Assembly: GCF_029869545.1 (NCBI RefSeq)
Contig: NZ_JARWQD010000320.1
Span: forward strand, 21,864 to 85,863
Reading direction: 5' to 3'
Length of the DNA: 64,000 nucleotides
From: Nocardia wallacei
GTDB taxonomy: Bacteria > Actinomycetota > Actinomycetes > Mycobacteriales > Mycobacteriaceae
This document shows positions 1 through 8,267 of the stretch, one piece after another. Position 1 is the first letter of the stretch, and each line of letters begins with the position of its first letter. The notes beneath the pieces are model-generated. The model ran no database searches, had not been told where the DNA came from, and saw only the letters and a list, made by a program, of their open reading frames with translations. A program made the position numbers and the translations under genes.

Positions 1-212
1 TGGCGGCTCGCCGTCCCGCCCTGCGCACCGCGGCGCGCGGCTGGCGCGACAACGTCGCCGAGCTGGCCCGGACGCGAACCGACGACCCCGACGCGATCGA
101 AGCCTTCGTCGCCCTCACCGACGGTTTGTGCACCGCGCTGCTGCTCGGCGACCGCGAGGCCGACCCGGACCATATTCGCGCGGTCCTCACCAGGGCGCTA
201 CCGGGGGCATAG
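1..212 (+). CDS. C-terminal tail of a TetR-like regulator (partial)
   Basis: The frame is open from the left edge and ends at a TAG at 210-212. About 70 residues are visible: an Arg/Ala-rich helical stretch, then ALTDGLCTALLLGD and a short Pro-Asp-rich tail. Length and helical composition resemble the C-terminal ligand-binding end of a TetR-family repressor, but no DNA-binding domain is in the window. The call is a guess from composition. It lies 41 bp before the SRPBCC gene on the same strand, so the two could be co-transcribed. Confidence 0.4.
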   Translation, partial: AARRPALRTAARGWRDNVAELARTRTDDPDAIEAFVALTDGLCTALLLGDREADPDHIRAVLTRALPGA

Positions 213-253
213 CCGGGCGGGGGTGGCGCGACCCGGGCCCGGATGTTTCGATC

Positions 254-709
254 ATGGGCATGACCGCGGAATCACGCATCGTATCGACCGGCCGGGAGAT
301 CGCCGCCGGGGCGGACCGGATCTTCGAACTGATCGCCGACCCGGCCCAGCAGCCGCGCTGGGACGGCAACGACAACCTGGCGGAAGCCGCTGCGGGACAA
401 CGTCCCAAGGCCGTGGGGGACGTATTCGACATGACGCTGACCAACGGCCAGGTCCGCGAGAACCACATCGTCGAATTCGAGGAGGGGCGCCGGATCGCCT
501 GGCGGCCTTCGGAGCCGGGCGCGCAGCCACCCGGCCACCTGTGGCGCTGGGAGCTCGAGCCGGTGGACGATACGCGCACCCGGGTCACCCACACCTACGA
601 CTGGTCGCAGCTGACCGACGAGAAGCGTCTCGTCCGCGCCCGCGCCACCACCGCCGACAAGCTGCGGGCGTCGCTCGACCGGCTCGCCGCCGTCGCGGAG
701 GAGTCCTGA
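254..709 (+). CDS. SRPBCC-family (START-like) protein
   Basis: A 151-residue protein with the SRPBCC layout: an opening strand (ESRIVSTGREI), a helix carrying FELIADPAQQPRWDG, alternating strands, WRWELEPVDDTRTRVTHTYDW, and a long C-terminal helix. Such single-domain proteins bind small hydrophobic ligands in a helix-grip cavity, and some are polyketide cyclases or AHSA1-like. No catalytic residue points to a reaction. Start candidates are ATG 254 and ATG 260; the reading upstream of 254 is Arg/Gly/Pro-rich and does not look coding. It is convergent with the PucR-type gene, with a 15-bp gap that is too short for a clear terminator. Confidence 0.8.
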   Translation: MGMTAESRIVSTGREIAAGADRIFELIADPAQQPRWDGNDNLAEAAAGQRPKAVGDVFDMTLTNGQVRENHIVEFEEGRRIAWRPSEPGAQPPGHLWRWELEPVDDTRTRVTHTYDWSQLTDEKRLVRARATTADKLRASLDRLAAVAEES

Positions 710-724
710 AAACTCCTGCGCCCG

Positions 725-1948
725 TTACCTATTGGTGCGGTAACTGCTCGCGACGAGGGCCGAGCGCAGGTACCACAGCCCGGCCGGTTGGGTGGGGTCG
801 AGACCGGTCAGCTGGGCGACGCGCTTGAGCCGGTAGTCGACGGTGTTGGTGTGCACGTGCAGGGCCCGCGCGGTCTGCTGGCGATTGAGGTTGGTGCCGA
901 TGTGCCGGCGGAGCGTGTCGAGCAGTTCGGGATGCGTGTCGAGGGCGTCCAGCAGCGCGCCGAGATGTTCGCGGCCCGGGCCCGGGCGGGTCAGCTGGTA
1001 TTCGAGGGCGAGCTCGTCGAAGCGGTACAGCCCGGGGCTGCACCGCAGGCGCTGCACCATGTCGAGCAGTTCGTGGGCGCGGCGGGCGGCACCGGGAATG
1101 TCGGTGGCGTCGGCGTCCACCACCGCGGCGGTGACCGGCACCTGCGCGTTGCGGGATACGAACGCCACGAACTCGTCGAGATCGTCGTCGGCGAGGGTCT
1201 CGGCGGGAACCAGTACCGTGCCGCCGTCGATGCTGAGCAGCGACAGCGCGGTGTCGGCGCAGCGGTCGGCCAGCGCCGCCTGCACCCGGCGCAGCTTGCG
1301 CCGCGCGACCACCTGCCGGTTGATCGCCGGGTTGCGTTCGTCGGGGTGCGGCGGAACCGCCAGGGCGACAACGTGATACGCCTCGGCGATCTCGATCCCG
1401 GACTCGCGCGCCATCACCGAGGTCGGGTGCCCGGCGAGCAGGGCCGAGGTGAGCGTGTGGACGGCGGTGTGGTGCTCCCCGACGACGCCGCGCAGCTCGC
1501 GGACGTAGGCGCGCGACACCGTGGCGTTGATCGTGTCGAGCACGTCGAGCAGCCGCCGCGACGCGCCCTTGACGGTGTCGAAGTCGTCGGGGGTGGCACG
1601 GTCGAGGATGAGGTCGAAACCGAGCTTGAAGCCCTCGTGCAGGGCGTGCTGGATGGTGTCGATCGGGATGCCCTCGCGGGCCCAGTTGGCGGCGGCCTGC
1701 TCGAGCCGTGCCGTCTTGTCGGGGACGTCGGTGCCGTCGAGCATGCTGATCGCCAGCTCCAGGCACGCGCGCGTGACCGCGGTGATGTCGCCGCGCAGCG
1801 CATCGCCGGGCAGCGTCCGGCACGGGGCGACCGTATCGACGAAGTGGCCCACCATCTTTCGCGCCAGCGCCCGCACGTCCTTGAGCGGCGAGGTGACCGG
1901 CTGTCCCGACATCGTGAGGTCCCGCTGGTCGGTGCTGATGGCCGTCAT
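725..1948 (-). CDS. PucR/CdaR-type helix-turn-helix transcriptional regulator
   Basis: A 407-residue regulator. The N-terminal half is an all-helical sensory domain (ITAVTRACLELAISMLDGTD and further to TVSRAYVREL). The middle is a GGDEF-like fold. The C-terminus is a PucR-type HTH (NRQQTARALHVHTNTVDYRL). Family members act as single-component activators of nearby catabolic or redox genes; the effector is unknown. ATG 1948 (MTAIS) is chosen because the 13 residues of the longer reading are Arg/Gly-rich. The N-terminal domain has a close, isolated relative at 42236-42565. The upstream region carries an inverted repeat at 2040-2060. Confidence 0.85.
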   Translation of the reverse strand: MTAISTDQRDLTMSGQPVTSPLKDVRALARKMVGHFVDTVAPCRTLPGDALRGDITAVTRACLELAISMLDGTDVPDKTARLEQAAANWAREGIPIDTIQHALHEGFKLGFDLILDRATPDDFDTVKGASRRLLDVLDTINATVSRAYVRELRGVVGEHHTAVHTLTSALLAGHPTSVMARESGIEIAEAYHVVALAVPPHPDERNPAINRQVVARRKLRRVQAALADRCADTALSLLSIDGGTVLVPAETLADDDLDEFVAFVSRNAQVPVTAAVVDADATDIPGAARRAHELLDMVQRLRCSPGLYRFDELALEYQLTRPGPGREHLGALLDALDTHPELLDTLRRHIGTNLNRQQTARALHVHTNTVDYRLKRVAQLTGLDPTQPAGLWYLRSALVASSYRTNR

Positions 1949-2039
1949 CGTGGATTCCCTTCCGCTGCCGCGGCATTCGCGTAGCACCTCACGGTAACGC
2001 TTCGGTCACGGGCGCAAGGACAACCGGCCGAGGTTCTGT

Positions 2040-2060
2040 GACCAGGGCGGGAACCTGGTC
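2040..2060. promoter_or_regulatory. Inverted repeat upstream of the PucR-type gene
   Basis: Perfect 7-bp arms GACCAGG (2040-2046) and CCTGGTC (2054-2060) are separated by 7 nt. They lie about 90 bp upstream of the PucR-type start at 1948 and 70 bp beyond the VOC stop. The repeat could be an operator or a weak terminator for the ArsR-VOC transcript; no T-tract follows it. Confidence 0.35.
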
Positions 2061-2129
2061 GCACGCGATTGTGAGTGGTCACTGGATGCGGACGATTTTG
2101 TGAGAAGTCACAACGACGGCCGCGGCCGC

Positions 2130-2522
2130 TCAGCCCTTGTGCTGGGCGATCTGGATGAGGTTGCCGCAGGTGTCGTCCAGGACGGCGGTTTCGACGACGC
2201 CGTGATCGAGCGGCTGCTGGGTGAACCGTACGCCCAGCCCGGTCAGCCGGTCGTATTCGGCCCGGATGTCGTCGACGGCGAAGGAGGTGTACGGGATGCC
2301 GTCCTCCACCAGGGCCTTCTTGAACGGGCCCGCCGCGGGATGGCCGTCGGGTTCGAGCAGCAGCTCGACGCCGTCGGGGTCCTGCGGGGAGACCACGGTG
2401 AGCCAGCGGGCGTCGCCCACGGGGACGTCGGTCTTCTTCACGAAGCCGAGCACCTCGGTGTAGAAGCGTTCGGCCTTGGCCTGATCGTCGACCAGCACGC
2501 TGGTCACGTTGATGCGCAGCAT
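2130..2522 (-). CDS. VOC-family (glyoxalase-like) protein
   Basis: A 130-residue vicinal-oxygen-chelate protein with two paired beta-alpha-beta-beta-beta modules: VTSVLVDDQAKAERFYTEVLGF near the start and YTSFAVDDIRAEYDRLTGLGV in the second half, ending GNLIQIAQHKG. The Glu in VELLLEP and the late Asn/Gln-rich strand sit where metal ligands or pocket residues usually lie. VOC proteins include glyoxalases, dioxygenases and resistance proteins, so the substrate cannot be told. The start lies 4 bp after the ArsR stop, so the pair is an operon and the VOC protein is probably controlled by that ArsR repressor. Confidence 0.88.
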   Translation of the reverse strand: MLRINVTSVLVDDQAKAERFYTEVLGFVKKTDVPVGDARWLTVVSPQDPDGVELLLEPDGHPAAGPFKKALVEDGIPYTSFAVDDIRAEYDRLTGLGVRFTQQPLDHGVVETAVLDDTCGNLIQIAQHKG

Positions 2523-2526
2523 TCGT

Positions 2527-2814
2527 CTACTCCTTCAGCCAGCGGTCGGTGAGATTCCGCAGCGGTTCGCGATTCAGGTGATGGAACTTGTACCGGCCCT
2601 CCCGGCGGGCGCGCACCAATCCGGCGGCGGCGAGCACGTCCAAATGCTGGGAGATGGCCTGCCGGGTGGACGACAGGTGATGCTTCATGGTCAGTCTGCC
2701 GCACAGCTCGAACAGGGTCTGTCCGTCGCGCTCGGCGAGTTCGTCGAGGATCACCCGCCGCGTGCTGTCGGCCAGCGCCTTGAACACCTCGCCGGTATCG
2801 AACCCGTTGTCCAC
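2527..2814 (-). CDS. ArsR-family winged-helix repressor
   Basis: A 95-residue ArsR-type regulator. VFKALADSTRRVILDEL is the N-terminal helix pair, RQAISQHLDVLAAAGLV is the recognition HTH, and RREGRYKFHHL is the wing. No CxC metal motif is seen, so it may sense something other than As/Cd. The GTG start at 2814 lies 6 nt after a -10 box, so the message is probably leaderless. An inverted repeat fills the promoter spacer (2828-2843), which suggests autorepression. It is first in an operon with the VOC gene. Confidence 0.88.
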   Translation of the reverse strand: MDNGFDTGEVFKALADSTRRVILDELAERDGQTLFELCGRLTMKHHLSSTRQAISQHLDVLAAAGLVRARREGRYKFHHLNREPLRNLTDRWLKE

Positions 2815-2820
2815 GCGCCC

Positions 2821-2850
2821 AGTATATGCAAGTGGCTACTTGCCTGTCAC
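2821..2850 (-). promoter_or_regulatory. ArsR promoter with operator in the -35/-10 spacer
   Basis: On the minus strand, GTGACA (2850-2845) resembles a -35 box and TATACT (2826-2821) a -10 box, with an 18-nt spacer. A perfect inverted repeat, GCAAGTAGCCACTTGC (2843-2828; 6-bp arms, 4-nt centre), fills that spacer. The GTG start of the ArsR gene (2814) follows the -10 by 6 nt, as expected for a leaderless mRNA. ArsR proteins commonly bind such imperfect or perfect dyads over their own promoter. Confidence 0.65.
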
Positions 2851-2905
2851 GTCCTAGCCCGGATAACCGCCACGACCTCGGATGCCCTCTTCCTCGAGCG
2901 CCCGG

Positions 2906-3036
2906 GATGGACAACCTTCCCTCCCGAATTCCCGGCACGGAAAACCCCTCGAGTCCCTGGCATGGAAGACCATTTGAGCCCGGCATGGAAGGCCCTCTTG
3001 TATTCCCGGCATGGAAGGCCCCTCTTGTATTCCCGG
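2906..3036. repeat. Degenerate tandem repeat, five units of 23-30 bp
   Basis: Five successive units each begin with a CATGGA-like string and end in CCCGG or CCTGG: 2906-2935, 2936-2960, 2961-2983, 2984-3009 and 3010-3036. The last two are almost identical (CATGGAAGGCCC, then CTCTTGTATTCCCGG). Units drift toward the left. The array sits in the 331-bp space between the divergent ArsR (2814) and SDR (3146) genes, which is otherwise noncoding. The units are adjacent without spacers, so this is not CRISPR. It may be a minisatellite or a multi-site regulatory array. Confidence 0.7.
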
Positions 3037-3101
3037 CGTGCTTTTGGCCGGGATCCCCGCCATGCCTGCGCAATCGCCCCGGTCGGCGCGACCGGCCGGA
3101 G

Positions 3102-3107
3102 TAGGCT
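3102..3107 (+). promoter_or_regulatory. Candidate -10 box for the SDR gene
   Basis: TAGGCT matches the actinobacterial -10 form TANNNT and lies 38 bp before the ATG at 3146, with a ribosome site GAGGAG at 3135-3140 in between. I see no convincing -35 element. Confidence 0.35.
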
Positions 3108-3145
3108 GAATCCGGCTCGGGTTGGGCGGCTTCCGAGGAGGCGGC

Positions 3146-4081
3146 ATGTCGACGATCGTGATGACCGGTGGTACTTCGGGATTCGGGGCCGTCGCGGCCG
3201 GGCGGATGCTGGAGGCGGGAGATGTCCGGCTGATCCTGGGAACGCGGCGGCCGGGCGCTCGCGGCGCGTCGTCCTCGGCGGATGCCGGGCGGCCGGAACT
3301 GATTCCGCTCGATCTGACCGAACTGGATGCGGTGCGCGATTGCGCCGCGGTGCTCCGGGAACGCCTGGGCGACACCGCGATCGACGCCCTGGTGCTCAAC
3401 GGCGGCATCATTCGTCCCGACGTCGCGGGCCGGACGGCCGAGGGATTCGAGACCACGTTCGCCGTCAATCACCTCGCGCACTATCTGCTACTGCGTCTGC
3501 TGCTGCCGATCCTGGCCGAGCGCGCGACCGTGGTACTGACCACCAGCGGCACCCACGACCCGGCCACCGGCGCCGGTCTGGTGCCGCCGCGCCACGCCGA
3601 CGCGCAGCTGCTGGCGCATCCCGAACGCGACCCCGGCCTGGACTCCCGGCCGCGCAGGGCGGGTCAGCATGCCTACACCGCCTCCAAGCTGTGTGCCGTC
3701 CTCGTCGTCCGGTCGCTGTCGGAGCGGCCCGACGCGCAGGCCGGTCGGCTCACGGTGATCGCCTACGACCCGGGCCAGGTGTTCGGCACCGGGCTGGCCA
3801 AGGACCTGTCGCTGCCCTTGCGCATGGCCTGGTCGCTGTTCGGCACGCCCCTGGGCGGGCCCCTGCGCCGCTTCAGCCCCACCCTCAACAGCCGCACGGA
3901 CGCCGGAAATGCACTCGCCGACTTGGCCCTCGGCCGGACCACGCCCCCGCCCGGCCATACCTACGCCGCCCTCCGCCGCGGCCACCTCACCTGGATCGAC
4001 CCCTCCGACCTGGCCCGCAAACCCGAAGTCGCCCAAGCCCTCTGGACCGACAGCGCCAACCTCGTCGCCCTCCCCACCTGA
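3146..4081 (+). CDS. Short-chain dehydrogenase/reductase, protochlorophyllide-reductase-like
   Basis: A 311-residue SDR. The cofactor motif TGGTSGFG is near residue 6, an NNAG-equivalent appears as LVLNGG, and the active-site Tyr-Lys pair is AYTASK. The extended C-terminal half resembles the SDR group annotated as retinol dehydrogenase or protochlorophyllide reductase; the substrate is not predictable. The start is ATG 3146, with GAGGAG 5 nt upstream. The last 100 bp is unusually proline-rich and CCC-rich in codon choice. It stands alone between the repeat array and the organosulfur island. Confidence 0.85.
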   Translation: MSTIVMTGGTSGFGAVAAGRMLEAGDVRLILGTRRPGARGASSSADAGRPELIPLDLTELDAVRDCAAVLRERLGDTAIDALVLNGGIIRPDVAGRTAEGFETTFAVNHLAHYLLLRLLLPILAERATVVLTTSGTHDPATGAGLVPPRHADAQLLAHPERDPGLDSRPRRAGQHAYTASKLCAVLVVRSLSERPDAQAGRLTVIAYDPGQVFGTGLAKDLSLPLRMAWSLFGTPLGGPLRRFSPTLNSRTDAGNALADLALGRTTPPPGHTYAALRRGHLTWIDPSDLARKPEVAQALWTDSANLVALPT

Positions 4082-4167
4082 TTTCATCCCTCACCGCGGT
4101 CGGGCGGGTTTTGATCCCGGTGCGCGTAAGGCGTGAACGAAGGGGGTCGGCGGGGGATCGTCGGCGC

Positions 4168-5391
4168 ATGACCTCCACCGCTGCACGCTCCCGTACCGAT
4201 AGTGAACTCGACGAGATCTTCGCGCCGCTGTTCGAACAGATCGCCGCCGGTGCGGTCGACCGCGAGATCGATCGGCGACTCCCGTACGAGGAGGTGAACC
4301 GGCTGCGCAAGGCGCGGTTCGGGGCGCTGCGCGTGCCCGAGGAGTTCGGCGGGTACGGGGTGGGGGTGCGGCAGCTGTTCCGGCTGCTCATCGAGCTGGC
4401 GGCGGCGGAGTCCAATATTCCGCAGGCGCTGCGGGTGCATTTCTCGTTCGTCGAGGATCAGCTGCTCGCCGAGCCCGGCCCGGTGCGGGAGCGGTGGCTG
4501 CGCGCGGCGGGGGACGGCGTGCTGGTCGGCAATGCGATCAGCGAGCCCGGCGTCGGCGCCGCCGACCGCTACCGCACCCGCCTGACCCGCGACGGGGATC
4601 GCTGGCTGCTCAACGGCGTGAAGTACTACAGCACCGGTTCGCTGTACGCCGATCACATTCTCGCGGCGGCCGACCGGGCGGGGGAGCGGGTCGGTGTGCT
4701 CGTCGACGCGGACGCGCAAGGCGTTCGCCAGCATGATGATTGGGACGGCTTCGGTCAGCGGCTCACGGCCAGCGGGACGACGGAGTTCACCGATGTGGTG
4801 GTGCCCGAGGACCGGATTCTGGGCCCCGGCTACGGCGTGGCGGGCCCGACGTATTCGACCGCGTACCTGCAACTGGTGCAGCTGGCGGTGCTCGCGGGCA
4901 TCGCCCAGCGCGCCGAGCGCGATGCCCGCGACTGGGTCGCGCAGCGCACCCGCACCTACACCCACGCCCCCGCCGATCTGCCGCGCCACGATCCGCTGGT
5001 GCAGCAGGTGATCGGGAGGCTGTCCGCGGCGGCCTTCGGTGCCCGGGCGAGCGTGCTGGCGGTCGCCGACATCCTCGAGCAGGTGCTGGCCGACGGCGCC
5101 CGCGACGAAAAGTCCCTGGCGGCAGCGGAATTGGCCGCGGCTCGGGCCCAGTTGGGTGTCATCGACACGGTGCTGCCCGCGACCAGCCTGCTGTTCGAGG
5201 TCGGCGGCGCGTCGGCGACCTCGGAACGGCTGCGGCTGGACCGGCACTGGCGCAATGCCCGCACGATTTCGGTGCACAATCCCGCGATCTACAAGGCCCG
5301 CGCCATCGGCGACCACCTGCTCAACGGCACCGAGCTGCCCTTCGCCTGGAGCGCCGGGGAGCGCGCGACCGCCGCGGGAGGTGCCCGGTGA
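4168..5391 (+). CDS. DszC/SfnC-like flavin-dependent monooxygenase (acyl-CoA dehydrogenase fold)
   Basis: A 407-residue protein of the acyl-CoA dehydrogenase fold. LRVPEEFGGYGVGVRQL is in the N-terminal helical domain, NAISEPGVGAADRYRTRL and GVKYYSTGSLYADHIL are in the beta domain, and LFEVGGASATSERLRLDRHWRNARTISVHNP is near the end. The Arg-His-Trp-Arg-Asn-Ala-Arg/His signature belongs to DszC/SfnC/XiaF-type enzymes, which use reduced flavin and O2 rather than dehydrogenating CoA esters. A sulfur-compound substrate is inferred from the neighbours. The stop overlaps the GTG of the next gene by 4 bp, so the two are translationally coupled. Confidence 0.85.
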   Translation: MTSTAARSRTDSELDEIFAPLFEQIAAGAVDREIDRRLPYEEVNRLRKARFGALRVPEEFGGYGVGVRQLFRLLIELAAAESNIPQALRVHFSFVEDQLLAEPGPVRERWLRAAGDGVLVGNAISEPGVGAADRYRTRLTRDGDRWLLNGVKYYSTGSLYADHILAAADRAGERVGVLVDADAQGVRQHDDWDGFGQRLTASGTTEFTDVVVPEDRILGPGYGVAGPTYSTAYLQLVQLAVLAGIAQRAERDARDWVAQRTRTYTHAPADLPRHDPLVQQVIGRLSAAAFGARASVLAVADILEQVLADGARDEKSLAAAELAAARAQLGVIDTVLPATSLLFEVGGASATSERLRLDRHWRNARTISVHNPAIYKARAIGDHLLNGTELPFAWSAGERATAAGGAR

Positions 5392-6824
5392 CGCGCCGAA
5401 TCCGGTTCAACGCCTTCGACATGAACTGCGTCGCGCACCAGTCACCGGGGCTGTGGCGCCATCCCGACGACCAGTCGCACCGGTACACCGATCTGAACTA
5501 CTGGACGGATCTGGCAATCCTGTTGGAGCAGGGGCGATTCGACGGCCTGTTCATCGCCGACGTGCTGGGCACCTACGACGTCTACGGCGGAAACGATATC
5601 GCCGCGCTGCGCCAGGGCGCCCAGATCCCGGTGGCCGACCCGCTGCTGCTGGTGTCGGCGATGGCCGCGGTGACGCGACATCTCGGATTCGGCATCACCA
5701 CCGGAACCGGTTTCGAACATCCGTATCCGTTCGCGCGCCGCCTGTCCACCCTGGACCACCTCACCAAGGGTCGCATCGGCTGGAACGTGGTAACCGGCTA
5801 TCTGCCTTCCGCCGCACGCAATTTCGGCGCCGACGACCAGCTCGACCACGACGAGCGCTACAACCAGGCCGACGAGTACCTGGAGGTGCTGTACAAGCTG
5901 TGGGAGGGCTCCTGGGAGGACGATGCGGTGATTCGCGATGCCGCACAGGGCATTTACGCGGATCCGGCCAAGGTGCACCACATCGGTCATCACGGCAGGC
6001 ACTACACCGTCCCCGGCGTGCATCTGTCGGAGCCCTCGCCGCAGCGCACGCCGGTGATCTACCAGGCGGGCGCCTCGCCGCGAGGGGTGCGGTTCGCGGC
6101 CGAGAACGCCGAGGCGATATTCGTCGCCGCGCCGTCGAAAAGGGTGCTCGCACAGACGGTGTCCCGGATCCGCGACGCGCTGCAGGAGGCGGGCCGCGAT
6201 CGCTACGCCGCCCGGGTCTACGCGCTGTCCACCATCATCACCGCGGAGACCGACGCCGCGGCACGGCGCAAGCACGAGGAGTACCTGTCGTATGCCAGCG
6301 TCGAGGGCGGCCTGGTGTTCATGTCCGGGTGGATGGGCATCGACCTGTCCCGCTACGACCTCGACGATCCGATCGGACAGGTGGAGAGCAACGCCATCCG
6401 CTCGGCCGTGGCCGCGTTCCAGGAGGCGGACGACGACGGCCGCGAATGGACCGTGCGCGATATCGGCCGGTGGGCCGGGATCGGCGGGATGGGCCCGGTC
6501 TTCGTCGGTTCCGGCGCCACGGTCGCCGACCGGCTGCAGGAGTGGGTGGACGACACCGACGTGGACGGCTTCAACCTCGCCTACGCCATCACGCCCGGAA
6601 CATTCGAAGACATTGTGCGACACGTGGTTCCGGTGCTGACCGAACGCGGTGCCTATCCCGGGGAGTACGCGCCGGGGACGCTGCGCCACGCATTGTTCGG
6701 TGCGGGTGATCGACTTCCGCGGGAGCACCGTGGTGCGCGGTATCGGCTCGGTGGACCTGGTTCCACGGTCCTTCCCGACGACATCGCGCGGCCGGGCGCG
6801 GAGCAGCCGATCGATTCCCGCTGA
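5388..6824 (+). CDS. LLM-class FMN-dependent monooxygenase, DmoA/NtaA/DszA-like
   Basis: A 478-residue bacterial-luciferase-like monooxygenase. The N-terminus FNAFDMNCVAHQSPGLWRHP, then FIADVLGTYDVYGG, STLDHLTKGRIGWNVVTGYL and EPSPQRTPVIYQAGASPRG, are hallmarks of the NtaA/SnaA/DszA group and look closest to dimethylsulfide monooxygenase (DmoA). Such enzymes take FMNH2 from a separate reductase and cleave a C-S or C-N bond. The GTG start at 5388 overlaps the preceding stop. A clear paralogue lies at 14472-15830. Dimethylsulfide or a related sulfide is the most likely substrate, but this is inference. Confidence 0.88.
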   Translation: MTRRIRFNAFDMNCVAHQSPGLWRHPDDQSHRYTDLNYWTDLAILLEQGRFDGLFIADVLGTYDVYGGNDIAALRQGAQIPVADPLLLVSAMAAVTRHLGFGITTGTGFEHPYPFARRLSTLDHLTKGRIGWNVVTGYLPSAARNFGADDQLDHDERYNQADEYLEVLYKLWEGSWEDDAVIRDAAQGIYADPAKVHHIGHHGRHYTVPGVHLSEPSPQRTPVIYQAGASPRGVRFAAENAEAIFVAAPSKRVLAQTVSRIRDALQEAGRDRYAARVYALSTIITAETDAAARRKHEEYLSYASVEGGLVFMSGWMGIDLSRYDLDDPIGQVESNAIRSAVAAFQEADDDGREWTVRDIGRWAGIGGMGPVFVGSGATVADRLQEWVDDTDVDGFNLAYAITPGTFEDIVRHVVPVLTERGAYPGEYAPGTLRHALFGAGDRLPREHRGARYRLGGPGSTVLPDDIARPGAEQPIDSR

Positions 6825-6868
6825 TCGCAATACTCCAGCAGTTGCCTTGCAGCCCGGAGGATTTCGCT

Positions 6869-8254
6869 ATGACGACACAGAATTCCCGCTCCGATTCCAC
6901 CCGTTCCGCGGCGATCGTCGGTGCCGGTCAGACCGGCGTCACCGCGGCGCTCGGCCTGCTCGACGCCGGATTCGAGGTCACCGTGTACAGCGACCGCGAT
7001 CAGCGTGCGCTGCGCGACGACGTGCCCGCCACCGGCACCGCCCTGATCTTCGGCGAGGCGCAGGCCGCCGAGCAGGCGCTGGGCCTGTCCACCTACACCG
7101 ACCGCGCCCCGCTGCACGGCGGGCTCACCGTCCGCATCGCCGGGCCCGACCGTGCCGAACTCATCGAATTCGACGGCGCCTTCGACGGTTACAGCGGCGT
7201 GGCGGTCGATACGCGGCTGAAGGCGGACGAGCGGCTCACCGCATTTCAGGAGCGCGGCGGTCGCTTCGTCGTCGGCGAGGTGACGCCGGAGAAGCTCGAT
7301 TCCATTGCCGCCGCACACGACCTGACGCTGGTCGCCACGGGCAGGGGTGGCCTGTCGGCGCTGTTCCCGATCGATGACGCGCGCACCGTCTACGACGCCC
7401 CGCAGCGAACCCTGTTGACGCTCACCGTGACCGGTCTCGGCCACGACGAGAACGTCTTCGCCCACCGCAGCCCGGCGGGCGGTGCCCGCAGCGGCTTCTC
7501 CATCCTCGGCGATCAGGGCGAGGGCTGGTGGGGTCCGTATCTGCACAAGGACGCCGGGCCGAGCTGGGCGTTCCTGGGCTGGGCGCGGCCGGGCAGCGAG
7601 TGGGAGAAGCGTTTCACCGCAGCCGATTCCGCGCAGTCCGCGCACCGCATCATCGTGGACCTGTACCGCGATTACCTGGATTGGGACCTGCCCGAGGTTC
7701 TCGCCACGCGCGTGATCGCCGAGGACGAGCATTCCTGGTTGCGGGGCGCGGTGCGGCCGGTGTTCCGGGAAGGGCTGGGGCACACCGCCGGTGGGCACCC
7801 GGTCGCCGCGCTGGGCGATACGGCGGTCGCCTACGACCCGATCGCGGGCCAGGGCGCGCAGAGCGGGTTCATCCAGGCGCAGCGGCTGGTCGCGGCCGCC
7901 GCCACGCACGACGGTCCGTTCGACGATGCCTGGATCACCGCGCAGTACACCGGCTTTCTCGCCGCGCGGGCGGAACCGGCCGCGCATGTCACCCGCCTGT
8001 TCCTGGGCGATCCGGAGCTCGCCGACGTCGGCAATCAGTTCTTCGCCGCGGCGGCGGTCGATCCGCGATTCGCGTCGGCGCTGGTGGGTCTGCTGCACCG
8101 GCCGCAACCATTCCACGGCATCGAAACCACCGACGCCGCAGGCGAATTCATCACCGGCGTCACGGGCGAGGACGCCGCCTCGCTCCTCGCACGGTTCGCC
8201 CTCGCCGGACGCTTCTCCCGCTCCGGCTACGCCGCCCCCGCCACGGCCCGATAG
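6869..8254 (+). CDS. Styrene/indole-monooxygenase-like FAD oxygenase (StyA-like)
   Basis: A 461-residue flavoprotein. It has an N-terminal dinucleotide fold (AAIVGAGQTGVTAALGLLDAGFEVTVYSD), a Smoa-type substrate domain in the middle (GEGWWGPYLHKDAGPSWAFLGWARPG), and a second FAD-binding stretch (AALGDTAVAYDPIAGQGAQSGF). StyA-type enzymes epoxidise styrene or indole, or oxidise sulfides, using FADH2 from StyB; no StyB-like reductase is present here. The ATG at 6869 has CGGAGG at 6855-6860. It follows the DmoA-like gene by 44 bp on the same strand and is likely co-transcribed. Sulfide S-oxidation would fit the context but is unproven. Confidence 0.85.
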   Translation: MTTQNSRSDSTRSAAIVGAGQTGVTAALGLLDAGFEVTVYSDRDQRALRDDVPATGTALIFGEAQAAEQALGLSTYTDRAPLHGGLTVRIAGPDRAELIEFDGAFDGYSGVAVDTRLKADERLTAFQERGGRFVVGEVTPEKLDSIAAAHDLTLVATGRGGLSALFPIDDARTVYDAPQRTLLTLTVTGLGHDENVFAHRSPAGGARSGFSILGDQGEGWWGPYLHKDAGPSWAFLGWARPGSEWEKRFTAADSAQSAHRIIVDLYRDYLDWDLPEVLATRVIAEDEHSWLRGAVRPVFREGLGHTAGGHPVAALGDTAVAYDPIAGQGAQSGFIQAQRLVAAAATHDGPFDDAWITAQYTGFLAARAEPAAHVTRLFLGDPELADVGNQFFAAAAVDPRFASALVGLLHRPQPFHGIETTDAAGEFITGVTGEDAASLLARFALAGRFSRSGYAAPATAR

Positions 8255-8267
8255 CCCGGCATCGCCG

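Noticed and set aside
2906..3036. Possible CRISPR array
   Set aside because: Units abut each other without unique spacers, vary in length (23-30 bp) and have no cas genes nearby.
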